This document shows positions 17,423 through 26,600 of a stretch of 41,871 nucleotides of DNA, in pieces. The notes under the pieces were generated by a model. The model was not told where the DNA came from. It made no database searches and worked only from the letters and a program-made list of their open reading frames with translations. A program made the position numbers and the translations under genes. Positions within the stretch are counted from its first letter, which is position 1; each line of letters starts with the position of its first letter. The stretch comes from JAGNZR01 sp051648365 (GTDB lineage: Bacteria > Fusobacteriota > Fusobacteriia > Fusobacteriales > Fusobacteriaceae). The stretch lies in NCBI GenBank assembly GCA_051648365.1, contig JBOFEZ010000001.1:1-41871 (forward strand), written 5' to 3'.

Positions 17423-17857
17423 TCACTTCCTTTTCATTTCTATATCTATAGATGTAGCTCCTGAATCTTTTATAGCTGTCATTATATCAACTATATCTCC
17501 GTGGCTTACCTCTCTGTCAGCAATAATTCCCACTCTTTTATCTGAAAGTTGCCCTATTTTACCCTCTAGATCTGAAGATAATTTTCCCATTGTAGTCTCA
17601 AGGAGGTCAACTGCACCATTTTTTTCAATTTTTAATTTTATCTGATTATTTTTATCGATTACCACTGAAACTGTTTCTGAAAGAGTTTCAGTAAGTGCAG
17701 ATTCAGATTGCGGAAGATCGATTTTCATTCCTCCCAGCTTATCAAAGTTGCTGGCTACCATGAAAAAAATAAGAAGAAGAAAAACCACATCGATAAGAGG
17801 AGTAAGATCAGGAGATAACTCTTTTCTTCTATAACTAATAAAACTTTTACTCATCAT
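17423..17857 (-). CDS. exbD: ExbD biopolymer transport protein
   Basis: 144 residues: short cytoplasmic N-terminus, one membrane helix, periplasmic domain. DLTPLIDVVFLLLIFFMVAS carries the membrane Asp (Asp23) needed for proton use. The ATG at 17857 is favoured (AGGTG 6 bases upstream; an ATG 3 bases later is equivalent). A GTG at 17866 directly abuts the exbB stop but would leave no room for a ribosome site. With ExbB it energises TonB for the receptor encoded two genes downstream. Confidence 0.95.
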   Translation of the reverse strand: MMSKSFISYRRKELSPDLTPLIDVVFLLLIFFMVASNFDKLGGMKIDLPQSESALTETLSETVSVVIDKNNQIKLKIEKNGAVDLLETTMGKLSSDLEGKIGQLSDKRVGIIADREVSHGDIVDIMTAIKDSGATSIDIEMKRK

Positions 17858-17866
17858 AAAATTCAC

Positions 17867-18490
17867 CTACATCTTTCTTAAAATATTAATAAATTCAACT
17901 ACATTTTTTTCCATATCCATCATGGCTTTCTCAATTTTTTTCTGATAAAAATTATAAAAAATAAGAGATGGAATGGCTACTGCTAGACCTGAAGCTGTAG
18001 TAATAAGTGCCTGAGATATTCCAGCAGCCAGAAGAGTTGGATCTCCTGCTCCGTGTTTTGCCATGGAATTAAAGGCTCCTATCATACCGGTTACAGTTCC
18101 TAAAAGTCCGGCAAGAGGAGTAACATTTGCTGCTATCGCAAGGAGCCACATATTTTTTTCCAGTTTAGGAAGCTCCCTAAGAGCACATTCCCTTGCTTTT
18201 TCTTCTAAATAATCAAATTTACAGCAGTTCATTTCTCCCTTGTTATATTCTGAAAGTATAGTTTTCATAACTTTAGAAGAGGTATTTTTAAAATAATCAC
18301 AGGCGTTAATAGCTCTTTCTTGCTCGCCTTTTTTTATAAATTTTTCCAAATGACTGATGAGAAGTTCTCCATTATGCTTCTCATTTTTATAAAAATAATA
18401 GCCTCTTTCAAGAATAACACTTAAACCAGCTATAGATAGTAAAATTATAATTCCCATGAGTGGTCCGCCAGAAATAATAATATCTCTCAT
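17867..18490 (-). CDS. exbB: ExbB (MotA/TolQ/ExbB proton channel family)
   Basis: 207 residues with three membrane helices: near residues 8-28, and a C-terminal pair in LLAIAANVTPLAGLLGTVTGMIGAF and ALITTASGLAVAIPSLIFYNFY, the family signatures. GGAGG lies 5 bases before the ATG at 18490. First gene of the leftward heme operon. tonB is divergent across a 192 bp control region instead of adjacent to exbD, so all three parts of the energy complex share one regulatory region but two transcripts. Confidence 0.95.
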   Translation of the reverse strand: MRDIIISGGPLMGIIILLSIAGLSVILERGYYFYKNEKHNGELLISHLEKFIKKGEQERAINACDYFKNTSSKVMKTILSEYNKGEMNCCKFDYLEEKARECALRELPKLEKNMWLLAIAANVTPLAGLLGTVTGMIGAFNSMAKHGAGDPTLLAAGISQALITTASGLAVAIPSLIFYNFYQKKIEKAMMDMEKNVVEFINILRKM

Positions 18491-18548
18491 AAAATCCTCC
18501 TAAAGTTCAAAACCAATATTTTGATTAACAAAATTTGTAACAATGGTG

Positions 18549-18577
18549 ATTCTATATTATTTTTATAACATTGTCAA
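18549..18577 (-). promoter_or_regulatory. Promoter of the exbB-hmuW leftward operon
   Basis: Minus strand TTGACA (18577-18572), 17 bp spacer, TAGAAT (18554-18549), near consensus, about 60 bp upstream of exbB. Its -35 lies in an inverted repeat with the motif TTGACAA at 18587-18593. Confidence 0.7.
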
Positions 18578-18598
18578 TACAATTGTTTGACAAAACAA
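18571..18598. promoter_or_regulatory. Candidate operator between the divergent heme promoters
   Basis: TTGTTT-GACA-AAACAA (18583-18598) is a perfect 6 bp inverted repeat. TTGTCAA (18571-18577) and TTGACAA (18587-18593) form a second, overlapping one. The sequence TTGTTTGAYAAA recurs at 18611-18622 across the -35 of the tonB promoter, 28 bp (about 2.7 helix turns) away. It does not resemble the usual Fur box. Confidence 0.5.
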
Positions 18599-18614
18599 AA
18601 TAAAAATAAATTGT

Positions 18615-18643
18615 TTGATAAACTAAATAAATTATGATATAAT
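18615..18643 (+). promoter_or_regulatory. Promoter of tonB-hmuF-hutX
   Basis: TTGATA (18615-18620), 17 bp spacer, TATAAT (18638-18643), 39 bp upstream of the tonB ATG. The -35 is covered by a copy of TTGTTTGAYAAA. Confidence 0.75.
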
Positions 18644-18682
18644 CTTTATTAAAAATCGAGAGGAATATAGAGAGGTAAAATT

Positions 18683-19402
18683 ATGTGGTTTATAATATCA
18701 GTAATATTGCATGGAATACTGCTATTGGGAGGTATTTTTCACTGGAAAAATTATGAGCTAACCGCAAAGGAGAGTCCCGTTGCAAAAGTCAATATGAGTT
18801 TTTCTGTAAATAGGGAATCTAAAAGTCAAAAAATAACACCTAAAAAAGCAGAGGTAACACCTGAAAATAAAACTCAGATTGAAAAAAAAGTTGAAAAAAA
18901 ACCTGAAGAAAAAAGTCAGAAAAAAATAAAAAAGGTAGAGAGAATAAAAGAAAAAGTTCAAAAAAATAAGCAAACTGAAAAACCTGAAGAAAAAAATGAA
19001 ACAGCACAAAATTCCACAGAAACTCATTCCGAATCTGAAGAAACAGCAAAAGTTAAAAACTTTTCGATGGAAGGAGTAACTGAAATTAGTGAAGGTGTCT
19101 ATGCTGCAAAAAATCAAGGTATACAAGGGCTCAAATACGAGATTCTATTCCAACAGGATCCGGAATACCCCGAGATAGGAAAGAAACTGGGATACAGAAA
19201 AACAGTAGAGGTAAAAGTCAGATTTCTAGTTGGATATAACGGAAAGATAGAAGAAATAAAATTTTATGGTGAAGATTTGGGGATGGACTTCAGAGGAGAA
19301 GTAGAAAAAGCTTTGAAAAAATGGGAGTTTTCTCCTGTTACTCTGAAGGAAAAAAAGATAAAGATGTATTTTTATAAAGCTTTTGTTTTTAATCAGATTT
19401 AA
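18683..19402 (+). CDS. tonB: TonB energy-transducing protein
   Basis: 239 residues. N-terminal membrane helix with the SX3H motif (Ser6, His10 in SVILHG) known to contact ExbB/ExbD. Then a very Lys/Glu/Pro-rich periplasm-spanning segment (about 45-130) and a C-terminal TonB domain (YPEIGKKLGYRKTVEVKVRF to the end). The repetitive Lys/Glu part is natural for the family and is not an artefact. GAGAGG precedes the ATG. It leads the rightward heme operon; hmuF follows after 15 bp. Confidence 0.93.
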   Translation: MWFIISVILHGILLLGGIFHWKNYELTAKESPVAKVNMSFSVNRESKSQKITPKKAEVTPENKTQIEKKVEKKPEEKSQKKIKKVERIKEKVQKNKQTEKPEEKNETAQNSTETHSESEETAKVKNFSMEGVTEISEGVYAAKNQGIQGLKYEILFQQDPEYPEIGKKLGYRKTVEVKVRFLVGYNGKIEEIKFYGEDLGMDFRGEVEKALKKWEFSPVTLKEKKIKMYFYKAFVFNQI

Positions 19403-19417
19403 TATAGGAGGGATATT

Positions 19418-19936
19418 ATGAAAACAGTTATAGTTTATTCTAGCAAAACAGGAAATACCAGAAAGGTAGCAGATACAATTCATGAGGCAATAGAGGGAAG
19501 CGAAATAAAATGCTGTAAGGAAACTTTAGAAAAAGAATATGATTTGTATATATTAGGTGGGTGGATAGATAGAGCCACATTTGATAGTGGAATGCTAAAA
19601 TTTGCAGAAAATATAAAAGACAAAAAGGTAGCTTATTTCTTTACCCTTGGAGCTGAACCAGATTCTAAACATGCTCAAGATTGCAGAGAGAATATAGAAA
19701 AGCTCATTTCAGAGAATGGGAATGAGATTTTGGGGAATTTCTGCTGTCAAGGTGCTATAGATCCAAAACTTATAGACTGGATGCTTAAGCTTCCTTCAGA
19801 TCACCATATGGCACCCAACGAGGCAAGAAAAAACCGTTGGAAAGTAGCGGCTTCCCATCCTGATCAGGAAGATTTAGAGAGAGCTAAAGAAGTTTTTGAA
19901 AATATTGTAAAAGAAATAGGAGGAGAGATATGTTAA
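19418..19936 (+). CDS. hmuF: Flavodoxin-family protein of anaerobic heme use (HmuF-like)
   Basis: 172 residues. FMN phosphate loop SSKTGNTRK (residues 8-16) is typical of flavodoxin; the rest (GGWIDRATFDSGMLKFAENIKDKKVAYFFTLGA) matches the heme-cluster flavodoxin type. In F. nucleatum, HmuF is reported to bind heme and to reduce anaerobilin, the product of HmuW. GGAGG precedes the ATG. It overlaps the next gene by 7 bp, so the two are translated together. General electron delivery to HmuW is another possible role. Confidence 0.88.
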   Translation: MKTVIVYSSKTGNTRKVADTIHEAIEGSEIKCCKETLEKEYDLYILGGWIDRATFDSGMLKFAENIKDKKVAYFFTLGAEPDSKHAQDCRENIEKLISENGNEILGNFCCQGAIDPKLIDWMLKLPSDHHMAPNEARKNRWKVAASHPDQEDLERAKEVFENIVKEIGGEIC

Positions 19937-20412
19937 GAGAAAGAATAGAGGAAATGATGAAAGAGAATGAAAGAATATCCCTTTCAGCTCTAGCTACAAA
20001 GCTAGAGGTAGAATATATAGAAGTTTTAAGAAATTCTCCAAGAGTAAAAACTTACCCTGTAGAAAAAATAGATGATCTGTTTCAGACTTTGAGAGGATGG
20101 GAAAAAGTTTTCCTCCTAGTAATGACACCAGGATTTGTATTAGAGATAAAAGATAGATTCCCTAAAGGGTTCTATGCTCATGGTTTTCTTAATTTCTATG
20201 ATGGGGATTCATCCATTGGTGGACACCTTTCAGTTGGAAAAATAAAGGAGATATTTCTGGCTAAAGATGTTATGTTTGGAAGAGATAGTTACTCTATAAA
20301 ATTCTATGGAGAGGATGAAAAGGAGATTTTTGCAATCTATGTTCCAAGAAATGAAAAGAAAGAACTTATTCAAGAATGTTTAGAGAGTTTCAATAGCCTT
20401 ATGGCACTATAA
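19930..20412 (+). CDS. HutX/HugX-like cytosolic heme carrier
   Basis: 160 residues. The core stretch KGFYAHGFLNFYDGDSSIGGHLSVGKI matches the HutX family of intracellular heme-utilisation proteins (GxxNFxxxxxxxGGHI pattern). The N-terminal 50 residues look like a small helical, winged-helix-type region (ISLSALATKLEVEYIEVL), as in family members. Proposed role: hand heme to HmuW or buffer it in the cytosol. AGGAGG precedes the ATG. Last gene of the rightward operon; its TAA lies inside the terminator stem. Confidence 0.85.
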   Translation: MLRERIEEMMKENERISLSALATKLEVEYIEVLRNSPRVKTYPVEKIDDLFQTLRGWEKVFLLVMTPGFVLEIKDRFPKGFYAHGFLNFYDGDSSIGGHLSVGKIKEIFLAKDVMFGRDSYSIKFYGEDEKEIFAIYVPRNEKKELIQECLESFNSLMAL

Positions 20413-20445
20413 GAAAGAGCAGTGATTCCACTGCTCTTTCTTATA
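20408..20445. terminator. Long perfect hairpin between the HutX-like gene and truA
   Basis: A 17 bp perfect stem (20408-20424 pairs with 20429-20445) around loop ATTC, core AAGAAAGAGCAGTG. It contains the HutX-like stop codon and ends just before the truA stop at 20448. T-tracts on either side are poor, so termination relies on the stem. Confidence 0.8.
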
Positions 20446-20447
20446 GA

Positions 20448-21182
20448 TTAATATTTTACACTGTGAAGAAATAATCCCTGAGGTGGAACTACAAATCTAT
20501 ATTTTGTACGGGTTTCTTCCTCTAAAAGCCCGCTGACATCCTCGAGAGACATCTGATGAAGTCCCACAGAAACAAGGGTACCAGTTAGCATTCGAACCAT
20601 GTTATAAAGAAAACCATCGGAGGTGAAGAAAATTTCAATAATATCTCCTTTTTCAACTACCTCAATTCCCTCAATAGTTCTGACACAGGATTTTTTCTTA
20701 CTATTTTTAGAGAAAGATGTAAAATCGTGCTCACCTATGAAAATTTGAGCAGCCTTTTTCATCCTGTCTAGATCAAGTTTTTTATCTATATGGTAGGCAA
20801 ATTTCCTTAGAAAAGGATCTCCAAACGGAGAATTATCTATACGGTACATATAGGTTTTAAGTTTGGCATTGTATCTGGAGTGAAATCTTTCATCTACCTC
20901 TTGAAAGGTTGTGATTCGAATATCTTCGGGAAGATATCTGTTGAACTGCTCGATAAAATTTTTTTCCAGTTTTTTTGAAGTTTTAAAATTGGCTACCTGC
21001 ATGAGCGCGTGGACTCCTGCATCGGTTCTTCCACTACCAGTAATCTCAATTTTTTCATCTAAAAGCTTGGAGAGAAGAACTTCAATTTTTCCCTGAATAG
21101 TTTTTTCTAGAAGTTCAGGGAGTCTCTGCCAGCCATTGTATTTAGTGCCATCATATTGGATGGTGAACATATAATTTTTCAT
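20448..21182 (-). CDS. truA: tRNA pseudouridine(38-40) synthase
   Basis: 244 residues, usual length. Makes pseudouridine at positions 38-40 of the anticodon stem-loop. Catalytic Asp54 sits in GSGRTDAGVHA. FHSRYNAKLKTYMYRI and FLYNMVRMLTGTLVSVG are the other family blocks. AGGTAAG precedes the ATG. Single gene facing the HutX-like gene; its upstream region is shared with the divergent efflux operon. Confidence 0.95.
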   Translation of the reverse strand: MKNYMFTIQYDGTKYNGWQRLPELLEKTIQGKIEVLLSKLLDEKIEITGSGRTDAGVHALMQVANFKTSKKLEKNFIEQFNRYLPEDIRITTFQEVDERFHSRYNAKLKTYMYRIDNSPFGDPFLRKFAYHIDKKLDLDRMKKAAQIFIGEHDFTSFSKNSKKKSCVRTIEGIEVVEKGDIIEIFFTSDGFLYNMVRMLTGTLVSVGLHQMSLEDVSGLLEEETRTKYRFVVPPQGLFLHSVKY

Positions 21183-21207
21183 AACTTACCTGCCTTTTAT
21201 TCTGCAT

Positions 21208-21236
21208 TTGACATATTACTGACACATTGATATGGT
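21208..21236 (+). promoter_or_regulatory. Candidate distal promoter of the efflux operon
   Basis: TTGACA (21208-21213), 17 bp spacer, TATGGT (21231-21236). The -10 lies inside a 29 bp inverted repeat. With no gene between here and 21353, it would give a leader of about 110 bases. Confidence 0.5.
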
Positions 21237-21250
21237 ACTTATAAATGTGT
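21222..21250. promoter_or_regulatory. Operator-like inverted repeat upstream of the efflux operon
   Basis: ACACATTGATA (21222-21232), a 7 bp centre, TATAAATGTGT (21240-21250): 11 bp arms with one mismatch, spanning the -10 of the TTGACA/TATGGT promoter. Size and placement resemble a repressor operator of the TetR/MarR kind. No regulator gene is in the window near it. Confidence 0.5.
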
Positions 21251-21314
21251 TATCTTTAAATTATAAAATTTAAATGAAGAAAAGTCAAATTATGATTAAA
21301 AGCGATGGCTGCTA

Positions 21315-21323
21315 TGATATAAT
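21315..21323 (+). promoter_or_regulatory. Candidate extended -10 promoter of the efflux operon
   Basis: TGATATAAT (21315-21323) is an extended -10 (TGn plus TATAAT) 30 bp before the tolC-like ATG. No good -35 is seen. Confidence 0.5.
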
Positions 21324-21352
21324 TACTTTAAGAATTTTAGGGGGAGGAAATC

Positions 21353-22615
21353 ATGAAAAAACTATTAATAACCCTATTTTTAGCGGGGTTGACAATTACT
21401 CTCTATGCTCAAGGATTGGAACTCAATCTTTCAGAAGCAATAGAAAAAGCTTATCAGCACGATTATACACTTAAAAATTCAGAGTTGGATCTAAAAAACT
21501 CAAAAATTAAAGTGAAAGAAGCGTATAAAAATTTTCTTCCTACCGTGGATTATACAGGGAAATATACTAGGTATGATGAAGAAAAAACTGTAAGCTCTCA
21601 AAAGGTTCAAGATTATTATGACAATTCAGTCACTGCTACTCAGCCATTATTTCAGGGAGGAAGTCTGATGGCACAGCTGAATAGTGCTGAAAACGACAGA
21701 GATAAAAAAAATTATCAGTATGAAGATACCCGTATAAATACAATGTTGAGCACAATAAATAAGTACACCTCTGTATTGCTTAAAGAAAAAGAGGTGGAGG
21801 TATATGGTGTAGCTCTTAAGAACATGGAAAGTCAGTATTCTAAAGCAAACCGAAAATATGAATTGGATATGATAGCCAAATCAGAGATATTACCCTTTAA
21901 CACAAGAGTCCTAAACCTTAAAACAAAACTTTTAGAAAGCAAAAACGGTGTGGAAACAGCGAAAGCTGATTTGAAAAACCATATAGGGATAGGAAGTTCT
22001 AAAGATATATCCCTTAAAGGAATACAGGAAAAAGACTATGATTTAGATAACATAAGTTTAGAGAAAGACATAGAAAATGCACGTGGAAATAACAGAAATA
22101 TAAAGATATCGAATTTGGATACCATGATAAAAGAAAATGATAAAATAATAGCTAGATCCGAATTTTTACCAAAAATTTCGGCAGGAATAACCTACCGTTC
22201 GGGAGATGAAAGAATAAAAAATTCCACGGACGAAATATCTTGGGAAGCTGGAGTAAACGTGAAAATGAATATTTTTCAATTTGGTCAGTCTATCGACAGA
22301 TATGAGAGAAGCAAAAATGAGGAACTTAAAGCTAAAAATTTGGAAGAGAAAGTCAAAGACAGTGTAGAGCTTAACTTAAGAACAAGTTACCTCAACCTTC
22401 TAAAATATAGAGGCATAGTTGAGGAGCAGAGATCGGCTGTAGAATCAGCAAGAGAAAATTTTAATTTAGAAAGCAAACGTTATGAGATGGAACTTAGCGA
22501 TGCAGTGACTCTAGTAGAAATTGAAAAAAATCTTGTAGAATCAGAGTTAGCACTGGTAGGAGCTCAGTTCAACTATTATTTGGCATATGAGCAGTATAAA
22601 TCTTTACTTAAATAG
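21353..22615 (+). CDS. TolC-family outer-membrane efflux protein
   Basis: 420 residues, signal peptide MKKLLITLFLAGLTITLYAQG. The two-repeat helical layout of OEP proteins is visible: LNLSEAIEKAYQHDYTLKNSELDLKNSKIKVKEAYKNFLPTVDYTGKYTRYD, then QPLFQGGSLMAQLNSAENDRD, and in the second half ARSEFLPKISAGITYRSGD and MNIFQFGQSIDRYERSKNEELKAKN. It forms the outer-membrane exit duct of the tripartite pump. GGGGAGG precedes the ATG. First of three tightly linked genes (8 and 10 bp gaps). Confidence 0.92.
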   Translation: MKKLLITLFLAGLTITLYAQGLELNLSEAIEKAYQHDYTLKNSELDLKNSKIKVKEAYKNFLPTVDYTGKYTRYDEEKTVSSQKVQDYYDNSVTATQPLFQGGSLMAQLNSAENDRDKKNYQYEDTRINTMLSTINKYTSVLLKEKEVEVYGVALKNMESQYSKANRKYELDMIAKSEILPFNTRVLNLKTKLLESKNGVETAKADLKNHIGIGSSKDISLKGIQEKDYDLDNISLEKDIENARGNNRNIKISNLDTMIKENDKIIARSEFLPKISAGITYRSGDERIKNSTDEISWEAGVNVKMNIFQFGQSIDRYERSKNEELKAKNLEEKVKDSVELNLRTSYLNLLKYRGIVEEQRSAVESARENFNLESKRYEMELSDAVTLVEIEKNLVESELALVGAQFNYYLAYEQYKSLLK

Positions 22616-22623
22616 GGGGAGAC

Positions 22624-23685
22624 ATGAAGAAAATATTGATGATAGTGGCACTGACAGCATTTTTTGTGGCATGTGGTGGAAAAACAGAGCAGCGTAGCAA
22701 AGGACCAGGCAGTAAAGTGGTGAAAACAGAGAGTTTAGAAAGAAGAGAGATAATAAAAACCAGTATTTCCAGTGGTGTATTGGAACCTGAAAATGAGGTT
22801 ACAGAGATAACTAAAACTGGTGGAAAGATACTTTCAATCAATAAAAAAAATGGAGAAAAGGTTAAAAGAGGAGAAGTAGTAATTAATTTGGAAGACCAAC
22901 CAACAGAGTCAGCTTACCTCAAGGCTAAAGCGAAATATCAATCCAGTCTTTCGGATTACGAGACAAAGAGTATAAATTTTGAGAAGCTTCAAGAGTTGAG
23001 AAAGGATAAATACATCTCTGAAGATGAGTTTCTTACGAAAAAATCAGCCTATGACTTGAGTTTTTCCAATTTGGAAGATGCAAAGGCAACTTATATGGCA
23101 GCGAAAAAAGATTTTGAAGAGCTAAAGATGAGAGCTGAAGTGGATGGTATTGTAACAGACCTCAATGATAAAGTCTATGCTCAAGTTGAGAAGCAGAAGG
23201 CTTTATTTACAATAGTAGATAGCAGTAAAATGTATATCAAAACCGGTGTCTCAGTTTCTGAGATAGGAGGAGTAAAGCTTGGGAACCGTGCTGAATTATT
23301 TGTTGAAGGAGTGGATGTAGCTTATGAAGGTGAAGTCGTAGAAATAAATCCAGTAGCAACCCGTGATACAAAAAAATACCAGGTTAAAATCGCTGTCGAA
23401 AACAAGGGGAATATTCTTAAAAAAGGTATGTATACAAAAGTAAAAGTTGAATCAGGTAAAAAAGAAACATATGCAGTTCCAAAGAGTGCTATAGTCGTAA
23501 GAGATCTTTTCTCATACATATTTCTTGTGGAAAATGGAGAGGCAAAAGAGGTGAAAGTAGAAAGAGGATATGCTGATGGAGAACTGGTAGAAATAATTTC
23601 ATCAGAACTCGAAGGAAAACTGGAATTGGTAATAGATGGACAGTATATTTTGAGCAATAAAGATAAAGTAAATATACAGAAATAA
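22624..23685 (+). CDS. Membrane fusion protein (RND periplasmic adaptor), lipoprotein
   Basis: 353 residues. Lipobox FVAC with Cys17 followed by GGK, so probably lipid-anchored on the inner membrane facing the periplasm. A split biotinyl-lipoyl-like domain (GGKILSINKKNGEKVKRGEVVINLED and MRAEVDGIVTDLNDKVYAQVEKQKALFTIVD) brackets a short helical hairpin, and a beta-barrel and membrane-proximal domain follow (KKGMYTKVKVESGKKETYAVPKSAIVVRD). It links the RND pump and the TolC-like duct encoded on either side. Confidence 0.93.
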   Translation: MKKILMIVALTAFFVACGGKTEQRSKGPGSKVVKTESLERREIIKTSISSGVLEPENEVTEITKTGGKILSINKKNGEKVKRGEVVINLEDQPTESAYLKAKAKYQSSLSDYETKSINFEKLQELRKDKYISEDEFLTKKSAYDLSFSNLEDAKATYMAAKKDFEELKMRAEVDGIVTDLNDKVYAQVEKQKALFTIVDSSKMYIKTGVSVSEIGGVKLGNRAELFVEGVDVAYEGEVVEINPVATRDTKKYQVKIAVENKGNILKKGMYTKVKVESGKKETYAVPKSAIVVRDLFSYIFLVENGEAKEVKVERGYADGELVEIISSELEGKLELVIDGQYILSNKDKVNIQK

Positions 23686-23695
23686 TGGAGGATTT

Positions 23696-26600
23696 ATGAA
23701 CATTGCAAAATTTTCAATAAAACGTCCTGTTGTGACAATGATGATAATTATCTCCATGACCATAATAGGATTTTTGGTTTTGACTAACTTGAAAACTCAA
23801 CTTTTACCCAATTTCAATATGCCAACAGCCCGTATAAGAGCTGACTGGAGAGGAGCTTCTCCAGAAGATATGGAAAATCTGGTAACCAAAGAGATAGAGA
23901 AAGGACTGACTAAAGTTGAGGGTATCCGTAGAGTTACTACGAAATCCAGTATGGGAAGTTCATCTCTTACAGTAGAATTTGAATTCGGGGTAGAGATAGA
24001 TGACAAGGTAAATGAACTTGTTACTGCTGTAAACCGGATAAGAAACCAGCTTCCAGAGGAGATAAAGGAGCCAACTGTATCAAAATCTTCAGGAAATGCC
24101 GACAGAGTTATAATGATAGGAATAAACGGAAGTGACTTGGTAACTCTTAAAATTTTTGCTGACAATATAGTTCTTCCAAGACTAGAAAGAATAGAAGGCG
24201 TAGGGGAGATTTCCATAAACGGAGGAGATGAGAGAGAGGTCAGTGTAAGTATAGATCCTGATAAACTGGAAACTTATGGTCTGAATATCTCAGATTTGTA
24301 CTCTACCCTAAAAAAAGCCAGTCTTAATTTCCCAGCTGGTTATGTACGGGAAGGAGATAAAGAGTATCTTGTAAGAGTTTTTGGAGAAGTCAAGACCCTC
24401 GAAGATGTTCAAGAGATAGTAATAAAAAACAGTAACGGTGAGACACTTTATCTCAGTGATGTAGCAGATATAAAGCTGGACTCAAAGGACAGAAGTAGTT
24501 ATGGAAGAGCCGATGGAGTAGATAATATAATACTCTCAATCTCTAAAACAGATGTAGGAAATGCAGTTGAAATTTCTGAGCAGGTACAAAAAGAGATAAA
24601 GGAACTAGAAAATCTTCTGCCACCAGGAACTAAATTTACAATAACAAGAGATACAGCCAAGGACATAAATAATTCTATAAATGCAGTTAAAAATAATGCT
24701 CTTACAGGACTTTTACTTGCAATTATAATACTGTATTTTTTCCTTAAGGATATAAGAGCTACTCTGATAGTTGCTATAGCTATTCCTGTATCTATAATCT
24801 CTACTTTTGGATTTTTTGGATTTAAGGATATAACACTAAATATGATCTCACTTATGGGTCTATCTTTAGGAATTGGAATGCTCGTAGATAACTCAATTGT
24901 TGTTCTGGACAACATTTTCAGACACCTGACAGAGCTTGGACAGGATAGAATGGAAGCTTCAGAAAATGGAGCTACAGAAGTTCTAGTACCTATAATAGCT
25001 TCTACTGCGACTACGGTAGCGGTATTTGTACCTATAGTTTTAAGAGAGGGAAGAGCCAAAGAGATGTATCAGGATATGTGCTATTCTATAGCCTTTTCTC
25101 TTTTAGCATCTCTTATAGTGGCAGTGACATTTATACCTATGATGAGTTCGAGACTTCTGAAAGATAAGAAAACTGTCCATGAGGATGGAAGGGTTCTTAA
25201 CTTTTGTAAAGAAAAATATACTAAACTCTTAACAGGAGCACTGAAGCATAAATTTATTACTTTAGCAGGGGTTGTAGCATTGTTTATAGGTGTTGTAATC
25301 TATGGAGGAAAATTTATAGGTTCGGAATTTCAGCCTCAGACAGATGATGGAGTATATACTGTTATAGCTGAATTACCAAGCGGAATGGATGTAGAAAAAG
25401 CCAATAGAGTTTCTAGAATAGTAGAAAATGCAGTAACAAAAAATAAAGCTACCCAAAGCTATACTACATCAATATCTAAGAGTGCAGTGTCTGTTGTGGT
25501 AGATGTAGGTTACAAATCTCAGAGAGAAGATAAACGTCCTATTTTTGAGATTATGGGAGAAACAAGAAAATATGTGGGGACGATTCCTGATGTGAAATTG
25601 AACTTTACTCCGAGAATGGCCTATGGTCGTGGAGCAGGAAAAAATTTCTCGGTTATGTTCCGTTCGGACAATATGAATCAGGTAGATTACATAACTAGAA
25701 ATCTCATTGAAAAAATGGAAAAAGACCCAATGTTTGTAGATGTAAGCAGTTCTACAATCAGTGGAAATCCAGAGGCTCGACTGGTATTGGACAGAAAAAA
25801 ATTAGAGTATTACGGAATAAATGTAAATGATATGAGTATGGCTATAAGCTATCAGATATTGGGTGGAACTCCTATAAAGCTGAAAACACTCAATGAAGAA
25901 CTGGATCTTACGCTTCAATTGGATAAGAAATACAGGCAATCATTGGATCTACTTATGGATGCAAGAATAAAAAGTAAAGACGGAAAATCTCTAAAACTTC
26001 GTGATATAGCAGAACTTCAGATTGGAGAAGGACCTGCAACGATAGATAAAGAAGATAAAATAGGATTGGTAACTGTAGAGGCCAATCTTACAGGAACTGT
26101 CAACTTGAAAGCAGCTCAAGATCGTGTAAGTGATATGGTTTACGAGATAGGGCTTCCTCAGAATATAGGAATGGAATTTGGAGGAGACTCTAGATCCATG
26201 AAAGAGGTGAATGAACATCTTAACTTTGCTCTGCTAGTATCTCTTTTCTTGGTTTATTTTATACTAGCGGCACAGTTTGAATCCTATATATTGCCAGGGA
26301 TAGTTATGATAACAGTACCATTGGCAGTAACTGGAGTTTATGCTGGTCTTCTTATAACAAAACAGAAGAACAATCCGATGGTGTTTGTAGGTATAATAAT
26401 GCTGGCAGGAATAGTTGTTAATAATGCAATAGTTCTGATAGATTATATAAAGATTTTGATAGAAGAGAGAGAATATTCCATGTGGGAGGGGTTGATAGAA
26501 GCAGGGCGGACAAGACTTCGTCCGATACTGATGACCACCCTAACTACAGTATTTGGAATGATGCCTCTAGCTCTAGGAATCGGACAAGGAAGCGAGAGAT

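Noticed and set aside
18571..18622. Classic Fur box between exbB and tonB
   Set aside because: The repeats (TTGTTTGACAAA type) lack the GATAATGATAATCATTATC pattern, so I report only an unnamed candidate operator.
18840..19060. Tandem DNA repeat in tonB
   Set aside because: The A-rich stretch codes for a compositionally biased Lys/Glu/Pro linker without a fixed repeat unit.
18758..19126. Phe/Tyr-rich minus-strand frame opposite tonB
   Set aside because: It is the complement of the Lys/Glu-rich TonB linker; its odd composition is a by-product of that repeat.
24499..25059. 186-codon open frame on the minus strand
   Set aside because: Antisense inside the RND pump gene, which is clearly coding; no start signal or recognisable product.
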